Assembly: GCF_007992175.1 (NCBI RefSeq)
Contig: NZ_BJZT01000032.1
Location: 41,248-105,247, forward strand
Source: Methylobacterium haplocladii
GTDB lineage: Bacteria > Pseudomonadota > Alphaproteobacteria > Rhizobiales > Beijerinckiaceae
DNA length: 64,000 nt
Direction: 5' to 3'
The stretch's first letter is position 1. Each line of letters starts with the position of its first letter. This document shows positions 16,570 through 23,487 of this stretch, piece after piece. The notes below the pieces were generated by a model. That model had not been told where the DNA came from. It searched no databases and saw only the letters and a list, made by a program, of their open reading frames with translations. A program made the position numbers and the translations under genes.

Positions 16570-17666
16570 GCAGAAAGGCGAACCTCAGCGCCCTGCTCGC
16601 CGGCAAGACTGCGCCTGCCCCAGGGCCGCAGACGGACGCGCCGGCGGGGAACTTGGCAGCTGCCAAGATCACCCCTGCCCCCACTGACAAGCCCGACTTG
16701 GCAGCTGCCAAGAAAGCGCCGCCGGACTGGTCGGCGCGGCCTCGAAGCGGCGCGATCCGCGGCATGGAAGCGACGCTTCGGACGCTGGCAGACGGACCAG
16801 GGCGGCCCGAGGACGGCACGTCGGTCGTCGAACTGGATCCGACCCTGCTCGACCCGTCCATGGTCGTCGACCGCGTTGCCGATCCCGGTGATCCGTCTTT
16901 CGCGGCGCTCGTCGACAGCATGCGTGATGGCGGACAGCAGGTCCCGATCCTGGTGCGCCGACATCCGCAGAGCACCGGCCGGTTCCAGATCGCCTATGGG
17001 CACCGTCGCTGGCGCGCCGCAGCCGAACTCGGCCGGCCGGTTCGGGCCCTCATCAAGCCCCTGACGGACGATGAACTCGTCGTCGCGCAAGGCAAGGAAA
17101 ACCTCGAACGGCGTGACCTCAGCTATATCGAGCGGGCACTGTTCGCCGCCCGCATGGAAGCCCAGGGGTTCAAGCGCGAGACGATCTGGTCCGCGATGGG
17201 GACCGTCGAGTCGGAGATCAGCCGGTACGTCGCGATCGTCGCCAACGTGCCCGAGCATCTCATCGCGGCGATCGGGCCGGCCCCGAAAATCGGGCGCCCG
17301 CGCTGGGTGGCTTTCAGCGATCGGTTGAGGGCGGTGGGCGCTGGTCTTGCCGAAGCCGCCGTGGCTGAGCCCGGTTTCGCAGAGAAGGCGACCGACGACC
17401 GGTTCGCCGCCGTGTTCGCGGCGCTGACCGCGAAGCCGGCAGCGAAGGCACAGAGGCCGCAAGTCTGGAAGGACCCCAGAGGTCGCAAGGTCGCGCGCGT
17501 CGAGCGCAGCGGCGGCCGCTTCATTCTGTCGATCGATGAGACGCTGGCGCCCAGACTTGGGCCCGCTCTGTTCGAACGGCTTCCCGAGATCCTGGCCGCC
17601 CTTGAGGCCGGCGAGGACGAACCCGTTCCGCAACGCGAACCGAAAGGAGACCGACCCCCGGAATAA
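16566..17666 (+). CDS. repB: Partition protein RepB (ParB-type)
   Basis: 366 aa from ATG 16566. The ParB core includes LVDSMRDGGQQVPILVRRHP, YGHRRWRAAAELGRPVRALI (CTP/DNA-clamp motif C region) and QGKENLERRDLSYIERALFA, followed by an HTH (KRETIWSAMGTVESEISRYV). It binds parS centromeres; two candidate parS palindromes lie in its own 5' coding region and encode the repeated LAAAK segments. Middle gene of repABC; the untranslated gap to repC (146 bp) contains the antisense element. Confidence 0.95.
   Translation: MSRKANLSALLAGKTAPAPGPQTDAPAGNLAAAKITPAPTDKPDLAAAKKAPPDWSARPRSGAIRGMEATLRTLADGPGRPEDGTSVVELDPTLLDPSMVVDRVADPGDPSFAALVDSMRDGGQQVPILVRRHPQSTGRFQIAYGHRRWRAAAELGRPVRALIKPLTDDELVVAQGKENLERRDLSYIERALFAARMEAQGFKRETIWSAMGTVESEISRYVAIVANVPEHLIAAIGPAPKIGRPRWVAFSDRLRAVGAGLAEAAVAEPGFAEKATDDRFAAVFAALTAKPAAKAQRPQVWKDPRGRKVARVERSGGRFILSIDETLAPRLGPALFERLPEILAALEAGEDEPVPQREPKGDRPPE
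16652..16667. repeat. parS-like palindrome 1
   Basis: CTTGGCAGCTGCCAAG is a perfect 16-bp palindrome, identical to the copy at 16697, in the 5' part of repB. GC-rich palindromes centred on GCAGCTGC are the type of centromere (parS) bound by RepB in repABC replicons, and location within or next to the operon is normal. Function is inferred from pattern and place. Confidence 0.75.
16697..16712. repeat. parS-like palindrome 2
   Basis: Exact second copy of CTTGGCAGCTGCCAAG, 45 bp from the first (centre to centre), with flanking A and A also conserved. Both copies are in the same reading frame of repB, so the DNA site is embedded in coding sequence. I did not notice a third perfect copy in the window. 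Confidence 0.75.
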
Positions 17667-17667
17667 G

Positions 17668-17698
17668 AAAAGGCCCCCCGAACCGCGTCCGGAAGGCC
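17668..17698 (-). terminator. Intrinsic terminator of the ctRNA
   Basis: On the - strand a 9-bp stem (17690-17698 pairing with 17672-17680) with loop 17681-17689 is followed by TTTTCTT. The U-rich tail exists only on the - strand side, so it terminates leftward transcription opposite repB's end rather than the repABC mRNA. Confidence 0.75.
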
Positions 17699-17722
17699 CT
17701 CTCTATTAGTCCTGGCAGACGT
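17668..17722 (-). ncRNA. Putative repABC antisense RNA (ctRNA)
   Basis: In repABC replicons a short antisense RNA encoded opposite the repB-repC gap controls repC expression and incompatibility. Here the - strand of that gap carries TATGAT (17728-17733) as a possible -10 and ends in a strong intrinsic terminator: stem GGCCTTCCG/CGGGGGGCC (17690-17698 with 17672-17680, two G-U pairs), 9-nt loop, then TTTTCTTATT. This predicts a transcript of about 55 nt. A good -35 at normal spacing is not visible, so the start is approximate. Confidence 0.65.
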
Positions 17723-17746
17723 AGAGAATCATACCTCCCGGCACAT

Positions 17747-17763
17747 CGTCAAGCGATTTGACG
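17747..17763. repeat. Short inverted repeat before repC
   Basis: CGTCAA-GCGAT-TTGACG is a perfect 6-bp inverted repeat with a 5-nt centre, 50 bp upstream of the repC start and just upstream of the predicted ctRNA -10. It could be part of the ctRNA promoter, the repC leader structure that sequesters the repC start, or a protein site. I cannot choose among these. Confidence 0.4.
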
Positions 17764-17812
17764 CCGACCCGTTTCGGCGAACGCCCGATCTTTGCCCGGC
17801 TTCGGCCACGCC

Positions 17813-19087
17813 ATGATCGATCATTTCACGACGCCCTTTGGGCGGCGATCGCTGACGGCTGCGCAGATCCAAGCGCAGGCGAAGGCAGCCGCATGCCCGC
17901 CCGAGACCACCGCCGACAAATGGGCAGTGGTCCGCCACGTCTCGACGGCCCGCTGCGAACTGGGGTTGGCCGATCGCGCCATCGCGATCCTCTCGGCCCT
18001 GGTGAGCTTCCATCCGGAGACCAACCTCCAAGCCGGGGAGGGGGCACAACTCGTCGTCTTCCCGTCCAATGCGCAGATCCGGCTGCGCGCCCACGGCATC
18101 GCTGAGACGACCCTGCGGTACCACCTCGGGGCGCTCGTCGAGGCCGGCATCCTCATTCGCCGCGATAGCCCGAACGGGAAACGCTACGCCCGGAAAGGAC
18201 AGGGCGGCGAGATCGCTGAAGCCTTCGGCTTCGACCTGACGCCGCTGGTGGCGCGTGCCGCCGAGTTCGCGGCAATTGCCGACCGGATCGCGGCGGCCGA
18301 ACGCGCCGAGCGCCTGGCCAAGGAGCGGGTGAGTCTGAAGCGGCGCGATCTCCGCAAGCTGATCGAATGGGCGGCCGAGGCCGGCGCTGCTGGTCCGTGG
18401 GGAGCCCTGTCCCGGCAGCTTGAGGATCTGATCGACGGCTTTCCGCGCCGCCCGTCCGGCGAGGCCCTGGCGACGATGGATGCCGCGCTCGGCTCGCTCC
18501 TGACCGAAGCCCACAAGCATCTGGATGTCGTTGCGGAATCCACGATTCACGATGGCAATGCCAGCGAAACACGACGGCACCATCATAATTCAAAACCAGA
18601 GACCGTTAGAATCGAACATACAAACGGCGGGAGCCCAGAAGAACCGGTGGCGCCACAGGACCGAGAGGGCAGGGCCGGGTCGACGTACCCGTTGCCCATG
18701 GTGATCGAGGCCTGCCCCGACATCGTCGACTATGCTCGGGGTGGCGTCAGGACGTGGGGCGACTTGATCGATGCTGCCGAGCTCGTCCGCGGCATGCTCG
18801 GGATCAGCCCAACCGCCTGGCGCGAGGCTCGCGACGCAATGGGACCGGAAACGGCGGCCGTAACGGTGGCGGCGATCCTGCAGCGGGCCGAGCACATCCG
18901 AAGCCCAGGCGGCTACTTGCGGTCTCTGGTCGAACGAAAGCGGGGAGGGCTGTTCAGCCTGGGACCGGTCCTGCAGGCGCTGCTGCGAGCCCGCGATCCG
19001 GCGACGATGCACGCGGGGAGGGATAAGTTCGGCGTTCCGCGGCCGTCAGGGGTGCCCAGCATGGCCCCGCGCAGGGCAGGCGGGTAG
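17813..19087 (+). CDS. repC: Replication initiator RepC
   Basis: 424 aa from ATG 17813 (MIDHFTTPFGRRSLTAAQ). Family hallmarks: DKWAVVRHVSTARCELGLADRAI, ILSALVSFHPETNL, VVFPSNAQIRLRAHGIAETTLRYHLGALVEAGILIRRDSPNGKRYARKG (winged helix, ~75-125) and FGFDLTPLVARA. Length agrees with RepC proteins (about 400-430 aa). RepC is the essential initiator of repABC plasmids and acts on an origin inside its own gene. This is what identifies the element as plasmid-maintained. Confidence 0.96.
   Translation: MIDHFTTPFGRRSLTAAQIQAQAKAAACPPETTADKWAVVRHVSTARCELGLADRAIAILSALVSFHPETNLQAGEGAQLVVFPSNAQIRLRAHGIAETTLRYHLGALVEAGILIRRDSPNGKRYARKGQGGEIAEAFGFDLTPLVARAAEFAAIADRIAAAERAERLAKERVSLKRRDLRKLIEWAAEAGAAGPWGALSRQLEDLIDGFPRRPSGEALATMDAALGSLLTEAHKHLDVVAESTIHDGNASETRRHHHNSKPETVRIEHTNGGSPEEPVAPQDREGRAGSTYPLPMVIEACPDIVDYARGGVRTWGDLIDAAELVRGMLGISPTAWREARDAMGPETAAVTVAAILQRAEHIRSPGGYLRSLVERKRGGLFSLGPVLQALLRARDPATMHAGRDKFGVPRPSGVPSMAPRRAGG
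18561..18632. other. Candidate oriV inside repC
   Basis: Within the otherwise very GC-rich repC gene, about 70 bp around codons 250-273 are markedly AT-rich (for example CATCATAATTCAAAACC and GTTAGAATCGAACATACAAA). In repABC plasmids the origin has been mapped to an AT-rich stretch in the middle of repC, which this matches in position. Assigned by analogy only. Confidence 0.6.
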
Positions 19088-19131
19088 GTTTTCGTCACGG
19101 GCAACGCCCGGCTCTGAAGGAGACCTGACCC

Positions 19132-20190
19132 ATGGCCGATATGCACCGCAAGCTCGACATCAACCTGTACGACACGCACATCGGCATCTGGCAGGACGAT
19201 GCGAACGATCCTTCGTTCCAGAAAGAGATCTTCGGACCGCTCATCCGCCTGCTGCACGATCACGGCTGGGTCGTCCGAGCCGACGGTCTGACGCGCTACC
19301 GGTCCCTGCGGCCAAACTATCGCCTCGGATGGCGTGGCGACTTGCGGGTCGCGATCCAAATCAGTGGGCGTTGCATTGAATTGGTTTTCTGGTCGGGGCT
19401 CGCCGAGCCGAGCAATCCGAACGGCCTCCGGTACGACTTCGACAAACGGAAGCGTGCCCCGTACCTCGACCGGGTCCGCATTGATCTGGAAACCCGGCGC
19501 ATCCTCACATGGCTGCGCCAGCGCGCGGCGCTCACGATCTCGCCGCCGCGTCACGTCCCATGCGGGATCGGTTTTGGTGAGATGAGCGCCGACACTTACA
19601 TTGATCGATCGATCCGCTCATCCGGCCACTACGTGCCGGAACTCGGGCGCGCACGCTTCTACAACGAGCCGCGCGAGCAGACGTCCGGGGACCGCCGGCA
19701 GCTCTCGCACGACTCCACCGTGTGGTTCCGCGACCGGAAAGGCCGCGTCCTGCGCGGGCGCGCCTTCTATAGCCTGGGTCAGAATTGGCTCGTCGCGGCG
19801 GGTCGCTGGGGCGTCTACCACGTCCAGCATTGGGATCTGTTCGTGGCGCCACCCGCGGACCTTCGCGGCAAGAGCAATGCGCGCGCGCGCCGCTCCCGCC
19901 TCGAGGGCGAGTTGACGAGGGCCTTGCGGCGCGACGACTACCGCCGCGCCGAGGTGCTGAAGCAGATCCTGTTCGGTAATGCCCCGATCTACCGGATCTG
20001 GTCGCGGAAGAACGACTGCTACTACGCGCCGAATTCGAGCGGCTACACGAGCGACGCCTTAGGCGCCGGCCGGTACATGCGCGACGAGGCTGAGAGCGAG
20101 GTCCGTCGTGTCCCGCACATCCTCAGTTTGGTAACGCCGGATGGGCGACACCTCCGGGCGGAAGAACTCGATCAGGCGAAGGCCGCATGA
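19132..20190 (+). CDS. Hypothetical protein with UVR-like motif (352 aa)
   Basis: ATG 19132 preceded by AAGGAG. Soluble, Arg-rich, with aromatic strands (WLVAAGRWGVYHVQHWDLFV). Residues ~272-292 (ELTRALRRDDYRRAEVLKQI) resemble the UVR helix-hairpin motif of UvrB/UvrC-type proteins, a protein-interaction element. No catalytic domain recognised. Lies just after repC and overlaps the next gene by 4 bp. Confidence 0.55.
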   Translation: MADMHRKLDINLYDTHIGIWQDDANDPSFQKEIFGPLIRLLHDHGWVVRADGLTRYRSLRPNYRLGWRGDLRVAIQISGRCIELVFWSGLAEPSNPNGLRYDFDKRKRAPYLDRVRIDLETRRILTWLRQRAALTISPPRHVPCGIGFGEMSADTYIDRSIRSSGHYVPELGRARFYNEPREQTSGDRRQLSHDSTVWFRDRKGRVLRGRAFYSLGQNWLVAAGRWGVYHVQHWDLFVAPPADLRGKSNARARRSRLEGELTRALRRDDYRRAEVLKQILFGNAPIYRIWSRKNDCYYAPNSSGYTSDALGAGRYMRDEAESEVRRVPHILSLVTPDGRHLRAEELDQAKAA

Positions 20191-20510
20191 CACCGGAAGA
20201 AATGACGGCCGCGCGCCATGCGCTCAGCAAGCTCTGGGGGCTCGGCCGTCTGCTGACCTACGGCGAGATGGCGCACATCCTCCGGCTCCGGCCGGAGAAC
20301 GGGTCCGACACCGTCACCAAGTGGGAATCCGGGAGGTCGCCGATCAGCGGGCCGGTCTCGGTCGCGGTCGAGATGATGCTGGCCGGCGCGATCCCGCCGA
20401 CGAAAGATGAGGCGCTGGCGCTGACCCATGCGCGCACCAGCCCGCGGGGGCCGTTGGGAGAGAACGCAGTGGGGTGGAAGAAGGGGCAGCGAGGAAAGCA
20501 CGATGAATGA
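20187..20510 (+). CDS. Helix-turn-helix protein (107 aa)
   Basis: Residues ~18-65 contain a degenerate XRE-type HTH: LLTYGEMAHILRLRPENGSD, then TVTKWESGRSPISGPVSVAV, where KWESGR is the usual end of the recognition helix. Basic C-terminal tail (GWKKGQRGKHDE). ATGA overlap with the upstream gene; overlaps the membrane protein gene downstream by 8 bp. Possible regulator of the following genes or of copy number. Confidence 0.65.
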   Translation: MTPEEMTAARHALSKLWGLGRLLTYGEMAHILRLRPENGSDTVTKWESGRSPISGPVSVAVEMMLAGAIPPTKDEALALTHARTSPRGPLGENAVGWKKGQRGKHDE

Positions 20511-21096
20511 CGGGGAGGCTCCTCAACCCGAAGACCGGATTGAAAACCATCGACCGTATCAATATCTCGCGGCATACGTGAAGTTACGCAACGACATCAG
20601 CGAAATATGGTATGACAAGTCCGCAGACGCACTAAAACACTCTGTTGAGTTTAGTAAGCTCATAATCACCAACCTTCAGATCATCAATGCAGGCGGTCTT
20701 CTGGCGGTGCCAACCGTATCGGCAAGCGTTCTTGGGCTGACCGGACTGAATCATACTGAAAGGTTGTTATACCTTGGTCTTCCGATGGCTGTTTTTGCCC
20801 TTGGGCTCCTGCTCGCTACCCTATGCTCCTACTTTACATACCGGAACTATCTCGCGCACGCGCACACAGCGGATGCCCAGGCATGGAGATCGACTCTTGA
20901 AGTAGAGAATGCGCTGCCGAACCTTGCACTTGATCGAATAGAGCAGACAATCAGAAACTTGGAGGAGATTGACAAGCTACAGCTGGGGAATCTGGCTGCT
21001 GTTCAAAATAATTACATCCGCGTCTTGGTCTGTGGGTGGCTATCGGTCACTTGCTTTGTAGCTGCTTGCATTATTCTGGCTTTGTTTTCAAAATAG
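20503..21096 (+). CDS. Membrane protein (197 aa), AT-richer than neighbours
   Basis: ATG 20503. Predicted transmembrane segments at ~62-82 (INAGGLLAVPTVSASVLGLT), 92-118 (YLGLPMAVFALGLLLATLCS) and 172-196 (LVCGWLSVTCFVAACIILAL), with cytoplasmic-type helices between. Codon use is clearly AT-richer than flanking genes, suggesting recent acquisition. Phage membrane proteins of this size in the lysogenic region often act in superinfection exclusion, but there is no direct evidence here. Confidence 0.6.
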   Translation: MNDGEAPQPEDRIENHRPYQYLAAYVKLRNDISEIWYDKSADALKHSVEFSKLIITNLQIINAGGLLAVPTVSASVLGLTGLNHTERLLYLGLPMAVFALGLLLATLCSYFTYRNYLAHAHTADAQAWRSTLEVENALPNLALDRIEQTIRNLEEIDKLQLGNLAAVQNNYIRVLVCGWLSVTCFVAACIILALFSK

Positions 21097-21107
21097 GAAT
21101 CTCAGCA

Positions 21108-21308
21108 ATGCGCGATGACGCGGAGCAGGCAATTAACCGTGCCGAAGCCGTCTTCGTACTGATTGATCCGGCCTATGCCGGCCGCCTCCGTTACGTTGAA
21201 ATCACCAAGGAGACCGCACTTCGCCTCGTCCTGGCGGATGCGCCCGGACGGGAGCTCCGACTGGATTGGGCCGACACGGCTCTGTATCTGTTGCCGCCTC
21301 TGGGCTGA
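21108..21308 (+). CDS. Hypothetical protein (66 aa)
   Basis: ATG 21108 with AGGAAT ten bases upstream. Small acidic protein (MRDDAEQAINRAEAVFVLID) ending DTALYLLPPLG. No family recognised. Converges on the umuD homologue, whose stop lies 9 bp away. Confidence 0.5.
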   Translation: MRDDAEQAINRAEAVFVLIDPAYAGRLRYVEITKETALRLVLADAPGRELRLDWADTALYLLPPLG

Positions 21309-21316
21309 CGCGGCGC

Positions 21317-21772
21317 TCAGCGCCTCCCCCGGACAAGCGGCCTGTGCAGCCGTAGCGACGTAGTGACGACGCCCCAGATTTCGGCTTCGGCGATGTCCTC
21401 GATCGGTGTCGCCGGCAGATCTGGGCTGTCGAAGGACAGAAGCGCCCGGTTGCCTTTCAGGCGATAGCGTTTCAGCGAAGCGGTCCCGTCTATGATCGCG
21501 AGCACGATGTCGTCGTGCGCCGGGGTGACGCTGCGATCGACCACGACGATGTCTCCATCGTGGATGCCGGCGCGGATGACCGACGAGCCCGATACGCGCC
21601 ATAGGAAGGTCGCCGGCGGATTCGGCACCAGCCAGCGCGGCAACCCAAGCGCCTCCTCCATGAAGTCGTCGGCCGGGGACGGAAACCCGGCGCACACGGC
21701 CGGCCCCATGAGGGGCACCTCGATCGTTCCGAGGCTGTCCACGGGTAGTTCGTCGTACGTGACGAGATGCAC
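21317..21772 (-). CDS. umuD: UmuD-like S24 peptidase without UmuC (HumD-like)
   Basis: 151 aa using GTG 21772, preceded by GAGGGAGAACAAG; a longer reading to 21826 would run through the SOS box. It lacks an HTH. It has the UmuD self-cleavage segment AVCAGFPSPADDFME (cut Ala28-Gly29 by analogy) and the Ser/Lys dyad: Ser64 in VSGSSVIRAGI and Lys101 in ASLKRYR, spaced 37 residues as in UmuD. No umuC follows. UmuD' normally activates DNA polymerase V for mutagenic bypass; phage-plasmid P1 carries the stand-alone UmuD' homologue HumD, a close parallel. Confidence 0.88.
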   Translation of the reverse strand: MHLVTYDELPVDSLGTIEVPLMGPAVCAGFPSPADDFMEEALGLPRWLVPNPPATFLWRVSGSSVIRAGIHDGDIVVVDRSVTPAHDDIVLAIIDGTASLKRYRLKGNRALLSFDSPDLPATPIEDIAEAEIWGVVTTSLRLHRPLVRGRR

Positions 21773-21793
21773 CTTGTTCTCCCTCGCAGACAG

Positions 21794-21808
21794 GAACACA
21801 ACGGGAAC
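21794..21808 (-). promoter_or_regulatory. Alphaproteobacterial SOS box (LexA site)
   Basis: GAAC-ACAACGG-GAAC is a perfect match to the direct-repeat LexA site GAAC-N7-GAAC (GTTC-N7-GTTC on the - strand) known from Alphaproteobacteria. It lies 22-36 bp upstream of the umuD-like start, where it would cover the promoter. It indicates DNA-damage induction of the gene by the host LexA. Confidence 0.8.
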
Positions 21809-21871
21809 AAGCAGCCGGCGGTTCAATGGTCAAGGCGGCCTTTGGGCAGCCTGTGGAAAGCGGGGACGACG

Positions 21872-22126
21872 ATGGCGATCAAGACCACCCACCTCGTGCA
21901 GAGCTTCGTGATCAAGCGGAAGCGACTGGTGCCCGGCGACCAGCAGCTGGCGCCGACCGAAAGCGGGGCGCTGAAACGCGCCGAGGCCATGGCCGGGCGG
22001 ATACCGGGAACGGCCGCGATCCGGATCATGGCCGACGATGAAACCGGCGAGTTGGAGAGCGCGACGATCCTCGGTCAGTTCGGCCAGGTGCCGGACGACT
22101 TCGCCGAGCAGCTTCAAGGCGGCTGA
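21872..22126 (+). CDS. Hypothetical protein (84 aa)
   Basis: ATG 21872. A small basic-then-acidic protein (MAIKTTHLVQSFVIKRKRLV; ESGALKRAEAMAGRIPGTAA; IRIMADDETGELESATIL). It resembles short conserved proteins of unknown function in alphaproteobacterial genomes. Divergent from umuD, so the SOS box at 21794-21808 could also influence it. Confidence 0.6.
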   Translation: MAIKTTHLVQSFVIKRKRLVPGDQQLAPTESGALKRAEAMAGRIPGTAAIRIMADDETGELESATILGQFGQVPDDFAEQLQGG

Positions 22127-22415
22127 GATAGCTCGGCCCCGCCGCCCGATCTGATCACGGGCTGGCGGGGGAGCGCTTGAATCTCACCAGCGGGTTGGGC
22201 CGATACGCAACATGGCCCGGAGAGCATAAGGCCGGCGGCCGGTTAGCCCGGGATCAACGGTGCCGCCTCAAGCATGTGTCGGTCTGAGACGACCCGAGGC
22301 GTCGGCTGCTTGAGGCCGGCGTGTGGATAGCGGGGATTGCGGGCAAACCTCTGCGTGCCGTGAACCCAACTTCATCCATCCAACGTTGAGCACCCTGATC
22401 GTTCGAGGCCCACCG
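22127..22415 (+). other. Noncoding stretch with a 10-bp inverted repeat
   Basis: No convincing gene in these 289 bp. The notable element is GCCTCAAGCA at 22265-22274 with its perfect inverted complement TGCTTGAGGC at 22307-22316, enclosing 32 nt. This could fold in RNA upstream of the 57-aa gene or be an sRNA or protein site. No promoter assigned. Confidence 0.4.
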
Positions 22416-22589
22416 ATGTTCGAGTTCTGGGAAAACGCGCCGGGCTGCTGGCGCTGGGCCTTCGTCTTCCGGGGCGAACAATTGGCGCGCGCCGAGGAAG
22501 ACTACACGAGCCGGGGCAAGGCCGCGGCTGCTGCGGAGGTCTTCGCACGAGACGTCGATCGTGCTCGGAAGCGAATGGACGTTCGCTAG
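22416..22589 (+). CDS. Hypothetical protein (57 aa)
   Basis: ATG 22416. The product MFEFWENAPGCWRWAFVF is aromatic-rich, followed by a helical Ala/Arg tail. It is the last + strand gene before the strand switch and ends just before a leftward terminator. Unrecognised. Confidence 0.5.
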   Translation: MFEFWENAPGCWRWAFVFRGEQLARAEEDYTSRGKAAAAAEVFARDVDRARKRMDVR

Positions 22590-22602
22590 GTCCAGGAACG
22601 CC

Positions 22603-22637
22603 AAAAGCGCCCGCCACCTCGAAAGGCAGCGGGCGCT
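22603..22637 (-). terminator. Intrinsic terminator, end of leftward lysis-region transcript
   Basis: AGCGCCCGC (22606-22614) pairs perfectly with GCGGGCGCT (22629-22637); on the - strand the stem is followed by TTTTGG. It lies 75 bp past the stop of the 22712-23359 gene and near the converging + gene, so it separates the early and late transcription units. Confidence 0.75.
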
Positions 22638-22711
22638 ATCGCATCGTGACGGCGGAGATCGGACTTACGGCGGCGGCCGGCTCCCAGCCTCGACGCGAGG
22701 GCATTGCGAAA

Positions 22712-23359
22712 TCAGCCCGGAGGCTGGCCGCGTCCTGTGTCGAGAGCGTCGATCCGGTGCTGCTGGCGATCGTTGAAAGCCCGGATGTGCTCATCGACGG
22801 AACCGCGAAGCATGCCGACGACCCGGTCCTGGGCCTCGAAGCGGCCGGTCAGCTCCGAGCGGGAGACGACGTTGTCCTCGAGGCGCTTCAGATCGGCGGC
22901 GAGCTGGTCGTTCCGCTTCTCGGCCCGCGCCTCGACCCGAGCGATGCGATCCCGCTGAAAGTCGTAGTCCCGCTCTTGGGCCCGCCAATGCAGTTCGTGC
23001 TCGGCACGAGTGACCTGGGTCGCCGCAACCTGCTCGGTCCGCTTATCGGCCCTATCCTGCATGACCTGAAGGGCGGTCTTCAGATCGGACATGCCGGAGG
23101 TGAGCGGCCAGAAGGCCAACCCACCGACGACGGTAAGGACCGTTATACCGACGCCGACAGCTGACCAGATCACACCCCAGGGCGTCTGGCCCCGGCGATC
23201 GAGCTTGTCGCTCAAGCCAGTGACGGCCGAGGCGACGCTCTGCAGGGTGCCGACAATGCCCTCGACCCGTGTTTCCAGCGCCGAGAGGCGGGAGTCGGAA
23301 GTCGGCTGCATCTGTTGCTGCTGCATCTGCTGAGGATGCTGGAAGGACTGCTGGGTCAT
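22712..23359 (-). CDS. Membrane-anchored coiled-coil protein (215 aa)
   Basis: Start taken as the ATG at 23359 (MTQQSFQHPQQMQQQQMQPT, a Gln-rich head). One transmembrane segment at ~65-87 (GVIWSAVGVGITVLTVVGGL), then a long charged heptad-rich stretch (~95-190) predicted to be coiled coil, ending IDALDTGRGQPPG. Lies downstream of the lysis genes behind a terminator. Could be a spanin-like or signal-arrest protein, but no lipobox or second spanin gene is seen. Function unresolved. Confidence 0.6.
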   Translation of the reverse strand: MTQQSFQHPQQMQQQQMQPTSDSRLSALETRVEGIVGTLQSVASAVTGLSDKLDRRGQTPWGVIWSAVGVGITVLTVVGGLAFWPLTSGMSDLKTALQVMQDRADKRTEQVAATQVTRAEHELHWRAQERDYDFQRDRIARVEARAEKRNDQLAADLKRLEDNVVSRSELTGRFEAQDRVVGMLRGSVDEHIRAFNDRQQHRIDALDTGRGQPPG

Positions 23360-23379
23360 GTCATTGAGCCCCCACGGGC

Positions 23380-23410
23380 AAAAAGACCCCCCGGCCAATG
23401 ACCGGAGGGT
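23380..23410 (-). terminator. Intrinsic terminator after the holin-like gene
   Basis: On the - strand, ACCCTCCGG (23402-23410) pairs with CCGGGGGGT (23386-23394, one G-U pair), loop of 7, followed by CTTTTTG. It closes the operon running left from the fibre and lysis genes at 23488. Confidence 0.8.
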
Positions 23411-23487
23411 GCGCGCCGATGTTTCGGTCGAGCGGGTGCGGAATTCTCGCGAAACCTTCGCGGGAGTTGTGACGGCGGTCGCGCCGG

